Shown in pieces: positions 46,893-57,906 of a stretch of 64,000 bases of DNA (position 1 is its first letter; every line of letters begins with the position of its first letter). The notes under the pieces were generated by a model. That model was given only the letters and a program-made list of their open reading frames with translations. It ran no database searches and was not told the origin of the DNA. The position numbers and the translations under genes are program-made. The DNA comes from Botryosphaeria dothidea (lineage: Eukaryota; Ascomycota; Dothideomycetes; Botryosphaeriales; Botryosphaeriaceae): assembly GCA_011503125.2 (NCBI GenBank), contig WWBZ02000062.1, forward strand, positions 2,976,001-3,040,000, given 5' to 3'.

Positions 46893-47270
46893 CTGCCATC
46901 AACCTATCTCTTTGAATATGCTCGGAGTTGTGTAGATGGGAATCTGAGGGTTCGTGCTTCTGGCTGCCCCACTCTTCCCGCCACTGTTCGCACGCTCCCC
47001 ATTCTTCGCTCTGCTCAGCATCAGCCCGCTCGAGAGTCCTCGTCTGTCTCTAAACACACCAGGTTCATCTTCGCATGCAGCCGTACAGCCGCCAATACCT
47101 TAACGCGCCAATTCCACCGGGCTACTTTGTGCAGGCCATCTAGGTTCGAAATCAACTGAAAGCACAATTTTTTCGTCGTCAAAATCTTTCGCATTCGCTT
47201 GAATGTAATACGTGATTGTCAGGCCTCCCTTCGTTCCACTTCAGTTCGCTTCATCCCATTCGTCACTTTC
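46893..47270. other. Intergenic spacer
   Basis: 378 bases; nothing recognised. It would hold the promoter of the possible small gene and the 3' end of the lactonase-like gene. Confidence 0.35.
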
Positions 47271-48434
47271 TCAGTCAATCCAGACGGCGTTAGCGCAGCA
47301 ACCACCGTCCTGCAGATCCAACCTCGCAACCACCTCTGCCGTCGTGCCGTTCGCATACCTCCAGATCTGCAAAAACTCCTCCTGGGTATCCGTCAGAGCC
47401 ACAAACTCGTCGCTGAACGGCGCCGGCGTGACCGCGTTCGCCGAACCACCCGACGTCGTCGTGTTCAACAGGAAAAGCTGCTTCGTAATGGCGCCCGTCG
47501 CCGAGAGGCTGTACCCGCTGATGTACCCAGGCAGAGTCTCGTCGCGACTGCGCGACGACGCCCACAGGAAGGTCCCGCTAGACGCGACTGCGACATCGTC
47601 TGACCAGTAGTTGTCATTGTTGCTCGACAACTCTGCGTATCGAAAATCAGCAATCGAAAGAAAGAAGAAAGAAAGGGAAATGCGTGCAAACTCACCAGAC
47701 TCCGGAATCAGAGGATACGTTACGTTCTCAAAGATAGGCAGTCCCGAGGCGGCATCGAGCCGATACTGCGCCAGCTTGTTCGCCTCCTCCAGCACGACGT
47801 AAAGGTAGTTGCCCTTCGCGTGCACGGCCGCGTGCCGCGGGTTGGCGCCGTCGGACGGCGCGGTCAACTGCTGGAGCTCCGTCACGAGGCCGGTCGAGCT
47901 GTCGACGCTGTGCGTCCACACGCTGTTGCCGCTGTCGTCCGCGCTGTACAGGTACGCGCCATCGGGTGACAGCGCCAGGCCGTGCACACCCGAGTCGGAG
48001 GCGTACGAGATGTTCTGCGCCACGGCGGCCAGGGCGCCGTCCTCGTCGACGCTGAGTACACTGCCGCAATTACTGAATGGGTCACCGTAGACATTGTACG
48101 GCGGCGTGTGCGCGCTGAGGACGAAGATGCTGCGGTCCGACGAGCAGTTGCCGGTGAGGGGCAGGGTGTTGGTGTGCGTCAGCGAGGTGGTGTTGTCGAC
48201 CGAGTACGATGTCCAGCCGCCGTCTTCGACAGCGTAGAGCGCCTTCTTGTCGTGCGAGAGGTTGATCCAGGCGTGTGCGGCGTGCGCGCTGATGTTGGCG
48301 GCGAGCGTGAGGGCGAGTGTCTCATCGTCGAACTCGACAGCGTAGAGGTTCGCGCCGGAGAAGGTGCCGACGAAGAGGTGGTGCGTCGTGGCAGAGGCGA
48401 GGGCGGGGAGCCCGAGGAGTGTGGTAGACTTCAT
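47271..48434 (-). CDS. Lactonase / carboxy-cis,cis-muconate cyclase-like beta-propeller protein
   Basis: Exons 48434-47696 and 47632-47271 give 366 residues. The start at 48434 (MKSTTLLGLPALASA) supplies a signal-like leader; the frame is open for 24 more codons upstream with another ATG. Propeller blades are visible: HHLFVGTFSGANLYAVEFD, HAWINLSHDKKALYAVED, VHGLALSPDGAYLYSADDSGNSVW, HAAVHAKGNYLYVVLEEANKLAQY, DDVAVASSGTFLWASSRS, ending DGGCCANAVWID. This matches fungal 6-phosphogluconolactonase / muconate cyclase-type proteins. The 63-base intron has perfect GTGAGT and GCAG ends but no stop and a length divisible by three, so a retained form (387 residues) is also open. Likely ring-opening or closing of a lactone; substrate unknown. 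Confidence 0.82.
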   Translation of the reverse strand: MKSTTLLGLPALASATTHHLFVGTFSGANLYAVEFDDETLALTLAANISAHAAHAWINLSHDKKALYAVEDGGWTSYSVDNTTSLTHTNTLPLTGNCSSDRSIFVLSAHTPPYNVYGDPFSNCGSVLSVDEDGALAAVAQNISYASDSGVHGLALSPDGAYLYSADDSGNSVWTHSVDSSTGLVTELQQLTAPSDGANPRHAAVHAKGNYLYVVLEEANKLAQYRLDAASGLPIFENVTYPLIPESGEFARISLSFFFLSIADFRYAELSSNNDNYWSDDVAVASSGTFLWASSRSRDETLPGYISGYSLSATGAITKQLFLLNTTTSGGSANAVTPAPFSDEFVALTDTQEEFLQIWRYANGTTAEVVARLDLQDGGCCANAVWID

Positions 48435-49846
48435 CGTGGATTGACTGAACTCGGGAGGTGGAAGCGAGGAGGGTGTAAAGAGGTAGAGGTCAAATAGGGG
48501 CGGCACCTATAGGTATGTATATATCGTCCATTGAACTGTCCACTCGCAGGCGTCGTAATCACATCCATCAGGCAAACCAGGCGCAGTTCATTTGTCCGAA
48601 GAAGCAAAGATGATGCCATGGGGAGCCGCGTATACTCGGTGCCGATCTCTGCTGCTTTCGGGCCCGGCAGTTGGAAAACAGAGAAACAATCCTGGACCGT
48701 CTCGTTGGACATTGCTCGTACCTGCATCGGGCCGTAGCGCCGTTTCAAGCAAGGTTTCTGATGGAGTGCCTGGGCCTTATTCGCCTGAATATGTTTTCCG
48801 CGTGTACATCGTATTTCTTGCAGAAGCTTACGACGCAACCGGGCGCGACTCTGAAGTGCAACTCGAACATCAACGACAGCTCCGCGTGTGAACTGACATC
48901 CACAAAGTCTCAATCACGCAATCCTTAGCGGCACAGCAGAAGCTTCGCTCCCTCCTTGGCAAAAGCTTAGCTTAATTCCTTCTTTTTTTCCCTCTTTCAC
49001 TGACGCGGTTCTGCGGTGTTTTGCAGCTCCGCCATGGTCGATGCGGAGTAGGAGCTTACGTTGGCCTGGACCGTGCTCGGCCTAGTTGTTGCGACGCCAG
49101 CCAATCACGATTCAGGCGAATCTGTTCACTCTCGGCTCCACATGGCAGACGCTTACCGCTTTGGTTTGGGTCCGCACACTGATCGCCTTGAGATCGCGGA
49201 GGGATTTGTGGTGCGGTGTTTGGACGTTGGCATGTCGATGCGGTTGCGGGGTTGGGTTGAGCCGCTGACGCGTCCTGAGCAGCAAGGCTCACTGCGGCCC
49301 TTTCAAGGTCGGTGAGTAACAGATCTTAGGGCGGATCTTATAGTCGACGCCAAGGGCGCATCGCGTCTATCTTCATCCTTGATTGTTCTCTCAGAAACTC
49401 GCATCTTTTGTGCTGTTGCACCCTGCGTGCTGATGCCAGTAATCCTTGCTGCAGCGCGGGGTTGCTTTACAGGACGAATGGTCTAAATAGTGCTCCGCAC
49501 CATCATTGGCTTTCTTCGCTGTTATACGGTTTGGCATGCATGTTTCATCATACATGTTGCTAATTGAGTAACTTGACTCAAGCGCAACATTAAACACCAT
49601 CAGTACTTTTTTTTTGTTGTGGTATTGAGTAAGCAAGGACTTTCACAAAAAATGACACTTCCAATATATCCAAAAAAAAAAAAGATTAGACTTGACACTG
49701 ATGTTGGAGCTATTTTCTTATGCTCGCACGCGTTATTCATTCTGATTTTGCCCTCGTTACACAATCGGTTACCTCCACAACTCCACATCTTCCTTTTATC
49801 TCCGCTTAATTCGCATCAAAATCTTCAGGAAGCGGGCGTTCATCAC
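48435..49846. other. Intergenic stretch
   Basis: About 1.4 kb; short A/T runs near 49605 and 49672. No gene or repeat that I can support. Confidence 0.4.
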
Positions 49847-51077
49847 TCACGCAGGCATTCCCACAGGCGAAGAAACCGCCGTACTTATCTTCGCAATCGA
49901 CTCAAACTCCTCCACCGGCGTCCTCCCCATCCCGCACTCCGTCCCCACCCCAAACCGCCGATGCCCCAGCACCTTCTCCGCCGTCCTCAACCTCCTCTCC
50001 GTCCCCTCCACATCACCCGGATGCACCAACCCCAAATACAGCTCCGTGTCCCCCAGCTCCAGGCCCCTGAGCGGCAGGAAGTACGCCTCGTCATCCCGGT
50101 CCTTCGGCACCGGCATGTGCAGCCAATCCACCTTCCTGCCCACCGCCTTGAAGATGGCCGTCGCCAGCTCGACGATCAGCCCCGTGTCGCGCGGCTGCGT
50201 GAAGTGCTCGTGCCCGACGTCGCCGTAGCACAGGTGCAGGCCGAGCTGCACGTCCGGGTCCACGGCGGCGGCGAGGACGCGCACGCGCTCGACGATGTAG
50301 GGGAGGATGGGGTCGGGGTAGTAGCTGCGATCGCGTCAACACAAAAAACCTACAGGGTGGGGGAGTTGGGCCAGCACTCACGGCGCGCAGTGCGGATAGT
50401 ACACGCCCTCCAGCGTCGCGATCTCGCTCGCCAGGTCGATCTGCACCGCCAGGTCGCGCTTGTCCGGCACGCCCGCCTGCACGCGCCCCAGCACCTTCAG
50501 CAGCGCCGTCTCGTAGACCGCCTCGAGCGCGCCCTGCCACCCGTCCGCCACCAGGCACATGACGCCCGTGGCCGTCGGCAGGCAGACCTGGAAGCGCGTG
50601 CCCGCCGCGATCACGCCCTCGTCCCGCAGCTTCCGGAACTCGGCGTAGGAGGACAGGGCGGCGGTGTCGTAGCCGGTGTCGATGTTCTCGGGGAGTCGGG
50701 CGAGGGCGGTGCGGAGGGTCGGTTCGGGGACCGGTGGGCCGGCCGTCGTGAGCGTCCATTCGCGGATGGCGTCGGGGATGTAGGGGCGCAAGACTCGTTC
50801 GCGTTGGAAGGTGATGAAGCTGTGGTGGTTGGTTGCGGGTTTGGTGAAGAGGGGGGAGGGGATCTTGTGGTATGAGGGGGAATCTTTTGTGTTGCTGTTG
50901 AGGGAAGAAGGGAGGGAGGACATTGGCTTACCTGCCTCGGTCGCCCGGCTCGCCGTCGGGGATGCGGCGCAGGCGGTTGGGGAAGGATGTGCTGGATTTG
51001 ATGAAGGCGTCGCGGGCGGTGGCGACGCCGCAGACTGAGCCGACGAGGTGGACGCCGAGGTCGGCGGGCGCGGACAT
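49847..51077 (-). CDS. UROD/MetE-like protein (cobalamin-independent methionine synthase C-terminal fold)
   Basis: Exons 51077-50932, 50819-50382 and 50324-49847 (introns 112 and 57 bases) give 353 residues, the size of a lone MetE catalytic barrel. MSAPADLGVHLVGSVCG and RIPDGEPGDRGS at the front and FQVCLPTATGVM in the middle resemble this fungal family. Zinc-site residues of MetE appear retained: HLCYGD (His-x-Cys) and GTECGMGR (Cys). The folate half of true methionine synthase is absent, so the natural thiol acceptor and methyl donor are unknown. Strong GC bias gives a 418-codon antisense frame, which I discount. Confidence 0.82.
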
Positions 51078-52190
51078 GGTTGGAAGCTGGTTGTGGGTAA
51101 ATCTTGGGACTTTGAAAAGACAAGAGATTTGACAAGCTATTTTATTGAAAATCTTCTTATAGGGATGCTATAGTGTATATATGGAAAGAGAACTGCTGTA
51201 GTGCTTGGTCGTAGATCCCGAGGATATTCACCGCAGTGGTGATGCGTGCCGGCTGCAGGGTAAAACGCCGAAGGTATTGCCCGCTGATGACGAAACAACC
51301 TTTGATGTGTATTTGGCTTAGTTTTCATAGATTTAGAGCATGCTAGGGAGATTGATGCCAACGACGCTTATTTTCATGGGAAGTGAGTCGACGTAGTTGC
51401 TGGAAGATTCGTGGATGGCTCACAGTGACTTTTCAGCAAACATGCCGGCGAACATTCCCAGTCTACATTACCAAATGACAAGATGTACTTCGATTAATAA
51501 GAAGTGGACAACAAAGTTCTCTTATTCCTTGAGCCTGCAGTAACGTGCCGAGGCCTTTCGCTGCCCGGGGGTTCAATCGGCCAACCACAACACTTTCAGT
51601 AGAGACTCATTATTGATGAAAAGTATATACAACCAATGAGAAATATTCTAGCAAAGTGTTGTGAAACAATAATATTCGAGTTTTGGTACCGAATACTAAA
51701 TTTCCTGGTAATCAACGTAACGGAACCCTCGCGGGGAAGCCCTGGTTCAAGTTGCAGGCTCGCACATGCCTCATATTCTCAAAATCTGACCCAAAAGAGA
51801 CTTCCATCAACCGTTAGACTTGATTGAACAAGACACAGTGACCCACAGTAACCAAATCCAACGTCAGCCTCACAGATCATGTGTGTTTTGAATTGCCCGA
51901 GATAGTCACATTCTAAGATAATGATCAATCCATTAACCAATCATTTCATTGAATATAGCATGCTTCTGCAAACGTTTCAAAAACCAATAATAGCCAGGCT
52001 CTGGTCAGAAAGAAAGAAAGAAAGAAAGAAAGAGATGCAGCCCCTGTGTACCTTTCCTCGCTCGAATATTATCCTGAATATGTGAGTTGAGAGCGTTTGT
52101 GAGTCGTGAACTGTGTGATCTTGAGACTTTGATGCCTCCATCTGCGATCAGCCGTTGTATTTATCCTTTGTACCACCAACCAGCTCGTAC
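51078..52190. other. Intergenic stretch
   Basis: About 1.1 kb, AT-richer, with an (AGAA)6 microsatellite at 52007-52030. No gene recognised. Confidence 0.45.
52007..52030. repeat. (AGAA)6 microsatellite
   Basis: Six exact tetranucleotide units on the plus strand in intergenic DNA. Confidence 0.95.
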
Positions 52191-53594
52191 TTAGTAGGCC
52201 AATTGTCCCACATAAACGGCATCAAAGAAGATACCCATGCTGATACCCTCCCAGTCCTGATCTTTGAGGCACTCAACGAGAGATCTCTTTGCCTCCGATC
52301 CGGCGCTCTGCATCTTTCCGACATATAACTTCACCGGCCGTGGTGTCCACTGGTGTGCACTGGCGAAGCTGTTGTCCTCCTCTCTCTCCTTCATCAGCGC
52401 TTCTCCACGGCGTGATTTCAACAGTTGATGGAGCCTTCTGGTAGCTTTTCCAATATTGAGTGTCAAAATTCCCATAGGGTCCGTGTTTTGACATGTCGGG
52501 ATCAAGCTGACACAGCGCGGAATTACATTCACCAATTGTTTGAGCTCCGGGCATTCCGGATACCACTCCTTACTCTGCTCGGCACGCCATTCTGACATTG
52601 CCTTTATCTGCAGAAGGAGCTTGTAGCGCTGGTAGAGGATGATGTCGAACAAGATCCAAATCGTCAGAGTCGAATTGTTGGTAAGGTCCTTTTGGCCCAT
52701 GAACCCGGCGCTCCTCAGCCCAGGGTTGGTAAAAATGTGGTAAGCATTCCAGGCTGCTTCTTCACGCAGGCCGGTAATTTTCCTGATAACGAGGACGAAC
52801 TCCTTCGGAGTGTTGCATGTTACGTAGTCTGTTTGCGCAGTAAGGCTGCTCTGCTGAGACGACGTGTAGCCTTGCTGCTGCGATGCAATGTTTTGGTGCA
52901 TCGAAAAATCCGGGCAACCCCGGGGTCCAATATCAAGCTTGAAATCCGGATAGGGGCTGAAGTTCATATTGAGGTTGTTGGGTTGCAAAAGAGCTTCATC
53001 ACTTTGAGCTCCTGCCTGGACCCCTGCATTGCTAACATCGATGTTTTCCCAATTTCCCGGCAAAGCACCAAAGGCTTCCCCTGGCACAAGGCCAGTCGAA
53101 AACTCTTGTGGTCCCGGTGACGGTTGTTGCAGAGGTTGATTGAGCGAATTTGTCACCAACTCTGGTGGCGAATCGACCGCCCGGACCAGATCCCAACTGT
53201 CCGACGACAACACTCCGTTCAGCATTCTGGTGTAGGCTAACAGGAGAAATGGTGGAAAGTTTTTGGGAGACGGTGTGCGCACGCCGTTGTCCTTCTCTGC
53301 CCAGCGGGCCATCAGCTCCTCAGCAACCTCCTCAGTGAAGCCCAGGTACTCAAAACCCTCCTTCGAATGAAGAACGAGCGGGATCTTGCATTGCGGTGAG
53401 TATCCGGTGCGACAGGCGTATGGATTGTCGTTCGGAAGGGCCTGGGGCTTGATGCAGATGTATTTGCGGTCCTGTGAGATGGTCGCCTTGCCACGTGCGA
53501 GTTGCTCGACCAGGTCTCTGGGATGAAACGTGAGACATCCAGTCCCCTTAGGGCCACTGACACAGCTGTTGGCCATGCTAGAAGTGCGCGGCAT
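52191..53594 (-). CDS. Hypothetical protein, 467 residues, intronless
   Basis: The start at 53594 (MPRTSSMANSCVSG) is the first ATG of the open frame; a second at 53576 is possible. The N-terminal part carries Cys and charged residues (CLTFHPRDLVEQLARGK, ACRTGYSPQCKIPLVL), then a Glu/Pro-rich, Gln-rich linker. A helical C-terminal part follows (PKEFVLVIRKITGLREEAAWNAYHIF, TIWILFDIILYQRYKLLLQI, LNIGKATRRLHQLLKSRRGE). No signal peptide is evident. I do not recognise the family. Length, an uninterrupted frame and varied composition argue that it is real. Confidence 0.65.
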   Translation of the reverse strand: MPRTSSMANSCVSGPKGTGCLTFHPRDLVEQLARGKATISQDRKYICIKPQALPNDNPYACRTGYSPQCKIPLVLHSKEGFEYLGFTEEVAEELMARWAEKDNGVRTPSPKNFPPFLLLAYTRMLNGVLSSDSWDLVRAVDSPPELVTNSLNQPLQQPSPGPQEFSTGLVPGEAFGALPGNWENIDVSNAGVQAGAQSDEALLQPNNLNMNFSPYPDFKLDIGPRGCPDFSMHQNIASQQQGYTSSQQSSLTAQTDYVTCNTPKEFVLVIRKITGLREEAAWNAYHIFTNPGLRSAGFMGQKDLTNNSTLTIWILFDIILYQRYKLLLQIKAMSEWRAEQSKEWYPECPELKQLVNVIPRCVSLIPTCQNTDPMGILTLNIGKATRRLHQLLKSRRGEALMKEREEDNSFASAHQWTPRPVKLYVGKMQSAGSEAKRSLVECLKDQDWEGISMGIFFDAVYVGQLAY

Positions 53595-54367
53595 TGAAGA
53601 GAAGTTTGCCCGCACGATGCTCTGAAGGTGACAGGACAACTTGTGCTATGAAGGGACGAGGAAGCCCTTTTAACTTGAGCAGGGGAGACTCGAAAATCGC
53701 GGCAAAACTCTGATAAAGCTGAGCTCATTTTATTCATACTGCACATTACTTCTGACTGATCTATCGCTATCGCTATAGCACTCCCTATTGCTGGACCAGC
53801 TTCGTGCTGGGTTTGGGGAGCCGTTAAAACTCCTATGCGTGCTGTCGCAGAAGCCAAAATATTCAGCCACTCTCGCGGCAGTCAGCCGGAATAGCTTGAG
53901 AAACATAATTCAGACCAAATAATTCGAGCTTGATTCTCATTCTCCACGCACTTTTGTAGGTCGTTCGCTTCCACTGTTGATGCTCCTGCCGGCGGCAAGA
54001 GCGACCATCCAACACTGGAACACTATGATACGTCGCCGGCGGCTTGATGAGCCGTGTTCTACCAGGAAATTTTTCGTCAGCTGCCCGCCAAATCTCCACG
54101 CGCACTTCAGAGCCCACCCGCCCACTGGTACCCTTGGACCCTGAACCAGTCTGGGACACCGCAAAGCGGTGACTCGACACCGCGTACTTGTGATCCTGTA
54201 TAAAACAAAGATCAGCCCGGACCAGAGTCAGCTTAATCTATCTTCTTGAGCTCCCAGATTGCCGACGACGCACGTACAGTCAACCACCCGAACAGACAAC
54301 ATTGCTGCCCCACAAAGACAATATCTACCGATCGACACGTCCATACGAAAGCGCAGCCCACGTAAAG
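53595..54367. other. Divergent promoter region
   Basis: 773 bases between the hypothetical gene (minus) and the NADAR gene (plus). A TATCGCTATCGCTAT repeat lies near 53763. Nothing else recognised. Confidence 0.45.
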
Positions 54368-54972
54368 ATGCCCAAGCCGATCTTCTTCTTCAAGGAAGAC
54401 ACCGAGCACGGATACCTGTGCCAGTGGTACCCCGCACCTTTCACGACCGCAGACGGCGTGACCTTCAACTGCGCGGAGCAATGGATGATGTGGAGCAAAG
54501 CGCGGATGGCCGGAGACGATTCATCGCAAACAGCCATCCTCAAGACGAAGGAGCCGCGGAAGCAGAAATCTCTGGGCCGGAAGGTCAAAGGTTTCGATGA
54601 CGCAAAGTGGGATGAGAGTGAGAGTGATTCCCCACTTGGCACAGTACGAGCTGCTGACGTTATGCGCACACAGTCAAGAGCGCGGTCGTGGAAGAGGGGA
54701 ATTATTTGAAGTTCACCCAGAATGAGTCACTGAGGAAGCGGTTGCTCGAGACTGGGGACAGAGAGTTGGCGGAGGCTTCAAGTTTCGACCGGGTGTGGGG
54801 GATTGGATATTCCGCGGGTGAAGCTGCGAAGGCGCCAAGGGACAGCTGGGGCCAGAATTTGCTGGGGAAAGCATTGGTGAGGGTGAGAGAGCGGACACGA
54901 AAAGAAGAGGATGAAAGAGTGACGCGCGACAATGCTGCTGGAGAAGGAAATGGCCAGCGCTCGAGCGAGTAA
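54368..54972 (+). CDS. NADAR-domain protein (YbiA-like)
   Basis: Exons 54368-54617 and 54674-54972 (56-base intron) give 182 residues, a single domain. Motifs follow the family order: FFFKEDTEHGYLCQWYPAPFT, FNCAEQWMMWSKARM, AILKTKEPRKQKSLGRKVKGF, LKFTQNESLRKRLLETGDRELAEAS, DRVWGIG and SWGQNLLGKALVRVR. Known NADAR proteins act on ADP-ribose derivatives, including N-glycosidase activity on riboflavin intermediates and removal of ADP-ribose from guanine. The tail is charged and disordered. The splice is confirmed by WDEIKSAV, which restores the domain. Confidence 0.9.
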
Positions 54973-55810
54973 GCTGCTATGTCTTCACTAAGAGCTGAGA
55001 CACAGACGAATGATATTCACTAGAATGAGTCATCTCCAGGTGGCAGTTGACCAACGAGCCGGTAAGGTTCGATTTGGCTCACGAGGCTTGCAGGCCCCAC
55101 GCGTGATTTTTTACGGCTCTTTTCATCAAAACAGATGGTGGTAGTCAGAGTTTCAGCAGCTTTATAGGAAAGCCAACTTGCTAAGAGTCACGTGTTTTCG
55201 TCCCTCCCAAAAAAGGTGATTCGGAAGCCATGGTATTATGGGAGGGACGCTCAGATAGGTTAATTACGTACCCGGTCAGTAACACCCTTGACGGGGCTTT
55301 GATCCTGACGGTACTCCGAGCCACGCCAATAGGAATTTATTCGGATAAATCTTGCAGCCAGTAATTTTATCAGAACACGTTCCCGAACGAAATCCTATTG
55401 GTGTGGCTCAGAGTAGCGTCAGGCTCAAAGACGTTAGAAAATGCAAGAATTATTCCAACGTATCTTCCCTAGCGTTGAGGTCAAGTGTGACGCAAGGCTC
55501 ACGAAGCCAGTTCCTGACCGTCTTCCAGTGGCAAAGATGAGGCTACCGTGTGCAACCGGACGATCCGTTTGCAACCAGTCTCATGTGGCACGCCACGCAC
55601 TTCCAGCCCCCTAAACTCATAGTCCGGTCTAGACCTGCAGCACCCGCGACCGTCGTATCAACGGCTCCCACATTCACCGCTGGCTAGGCGCGATCCTGGC
55701 TTCGTGAGGAATGATAGCCTTACGTTGGCGTCGAGCATATATCACCGATGTGGCGTCCACTTTGACTCTACTTTCTTAACTTTTTCTTTGTCTTCGCATC
55801 TTGCTCTTCC
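54973..55810. other. Intergenic stretch with a foldback element
   Basis: 838 bases carrying the inverted repeat at 55297-55430. No gene recognised. It should contain the promoter of the WC-2-like gene on its right side. Confidence 0.45.
55297..55430. repeat. Second foldback (MITE-like) inverted repeat
   Basis: 55297-55344 is the reverse complement of 55383-55430 with 41 of 48 bases matching, around a 38-base loop. The ends are CTTTGA/TCAAAG-like. It differs in sequence from the foldback at 44098. Pairing stops sharply outside, which suggests a discrete element or a large hairpin. Confidence 0.75.
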
Positions 55811-56706
55811 ATGCCGCGCCCGATCCCCGGACTCGAACTCGAACCCCACCACTTAGCCGCCCTGCGGGACCTTCACTGCATCTTGGCGAAAGACACAACA
55901 ATTCTCCGTCTCTCGCCCAGTGTCCTCCAATTGACCGGCCACCAACCCAATGCTCTCGTCGGCACCCCGCTCTATGGTCTCACTCATCTGGACGATTCTT
56001 CACTCCTTGCCAGTGAGTTCGTCGCCGCCCAAGCTAGCCCTGGCATTGCCTTCCACGTTTTCGCGCGCATCCGCAGCGCATCCGCAGCGCATTCTCAGCC
56101 CCCCTCTTCACCATTTTCGAGCTTCACGGCCATTTTCAGCCCAGCCATTTAACCGATGACGGCGTTTACATACTGGTTGCCCGGCCCGCCTTCCTCTCCT
56201 GTTCTATGCGGCTCGGTTCGTTTCTCGGATTGAAGATGGAACAAGAACGTTTACTCCGCCAACGCGCCGAGTTCCTCCATGACGAGAACTCCACGTCAGA
56301 CGATGAGGATGACAATACCGAGATGAACATCGAGACATCCGCAACCGTAACAAGTATTCCTTACCAACGCTATGACCTCATGATACAGTGCGCGCCCAAC
56401 GATGAAAACCTGTCCGGCTCCGCACGCAACGTCCTACAGCAACGACGGACCGATGCTGGCCTGCCACCCAACGGTGTGCAGACGCTCATCAGGGGCGATT
56501 TAGGCATCCCATTTACACCGAACTCTCTCCAAAGGAGCTCCTCCTCGAAGCTCGCGAGCAAGCAGAAGCCTCCGGGGCGGAGTCGTTTGGTTTGCACGTG
56601 GTGCAATACCACGAGCGCGCCGGAGTGGCGACGCGGGCCCAATGGGCCAAAATCTCTGTGCAACGCTTGCGGATGTAGGTCTCGGCCTTGCTTCCCTTTG
56701 TCTTAG
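55811..56706 (+). pseudogene. White-collar-2-like PAS/GATA-finger gene broken by an 11-base tandem duplication
   Basis: The start at 55811 (MPRPIPGLELEPHH) leads into a PAS domain: [48 protein letters not shown]. There GCGCATCCGCA is repeated in tandem (about 56074-56095), and the frame then runs to a stop at 56150-56152. Removing one 11-base copy joins directly to [26 protein letters not shown] in the next frame, the PAS end expected for WC-2. That frame continues through a helix ([15 protein letters not shown]), an acidic stretch and a GATA finger ([27 protein letters not shown]). An intron probably begins at GTAGGT after the last finger cysteine; the 3' end is unresolved. WC-2 proteins partner the blue-light receptor WC-1 at promoters. 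As written, no full protein is made. Confidence 0.75.
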
Positions 56707-57906
56707 TCGTGCAGATTTCTCCTTGGCTCTTTTTATTGTTCCTAGGCGCCAATGGATTACCGAGCGCTGTCGCGTCACCAGGCGTGCGGTGAACGGCAGA
56801 TAGAGTAAAGAATTTCCGCTTAAAAAACTAACGCCAGCCCTGGATCTGTAGTGCGTTACGCGAAAGAACGCCCGAAAGAGGCTTCGGCAAGCTCTGGACC
56901 AGACCTGGAGATCATCCACAGCCGCGCGCTTGAATCGCCGATCGATCTGTAGATTTGTCTCGACGAGCATGCCAGCGGGCCTAGGTGAAAGGGTGGAGTA
57001 CATTGACATCAGGCCGTCGCATCGATTCTCGTCACCGGATTTCGATATAGCAAATTCGAAGTGCCAGATTGAGAAGACAAGGAAGCAGAGGCCGCCAGAC
57101 CGTTTGGGCCGGCAGCTCCGTGGACTTTTTCTGCGTAGGTTGGATTGGGGCAAGAACTCTGTGTCGGAGCCATCTCCGCAGACAGAGCCGAGTATTAGCC
57201 GAAACCCGGACTTAGCCCCCACCCCTCCGACCTTAGTAGTTAGTCAACTAATACAATACAGTTTCTTTGTTCAACTACGGTTAGCAGCAACCAGCCTTGT
57301 TTCTCTTTGCGCAGCCGCCACCGGGAGGCGGAGGCGAGGTGAGTCAGCCATTCTCAAGGCAGCCGTGGGGGTGCTCTGCGTTTGCTCGTGTGTCCAGAAA
57401 ACAGATAACTGAGACGGTTGCAAGCGGCCGGCCGTAGATTATTCAAAGGCGTCTTCGCTCTGCCTCTCGCTCCCGCGCCTTCCGCCGGGCAGGGCTGGGC
57501 CAATGCTATTCGGATTTGCGCATCGTTCGGATTGGTCGTCGGCCGCAACCCCAGCAGCTGCGGGTCGTCAGCTGTGGCTGAGGGTACCTGGGATTCAAAG
57601 ATGGGAATTCAAGCTGATGCACGGGGGCAATGGGAAAGCGGAGCAGGGCTAATCAAGGACGCAGTGACTGCTTAGCGCCATCTAGCAGGAAGCGGCGCAC
57701 ACCAGCTCGTCCTTTTGCGTCGTACCAGTCGCGCGAAGATCAGACACGGCACGGTAACCTCGACATCGCCCGCCTAAGCCGACGGCAAAAGCAAACGCAC
57801 TCCTTATACCTACATGATCGTCCCGCACTGAGGCGCATGTGCATTTCTCACCTTCCACGTTGGATCCAGGCCAACCTCAGTCTCCTGCATGGAGAGTCTC
57901 TGCCCC
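56707..57906. other. Intergenic stretch
   Basis: 1.2 kb between tandem plus-strand genes. A last exon of the WC-2-like gene may lie at its start. Frames such as 56930-57412 have no family features. Confidence 0.4.

Noticed and set aside
47140..47165. GGTTCGAAATC as a tRNA B-box
   Set aside because: No cloverleaf can be drawn around it.
49619..50875. 418-codon plus-strand open frame
   Set aside because: It lies opposite the MetE-like gene and crosses its introns; Arg/His-rich shadow.
56930..57412. 160-codon frame between the WC-2-like and kinase genes
   Set aside because: No protein character. It could be untranslated leader or chance.
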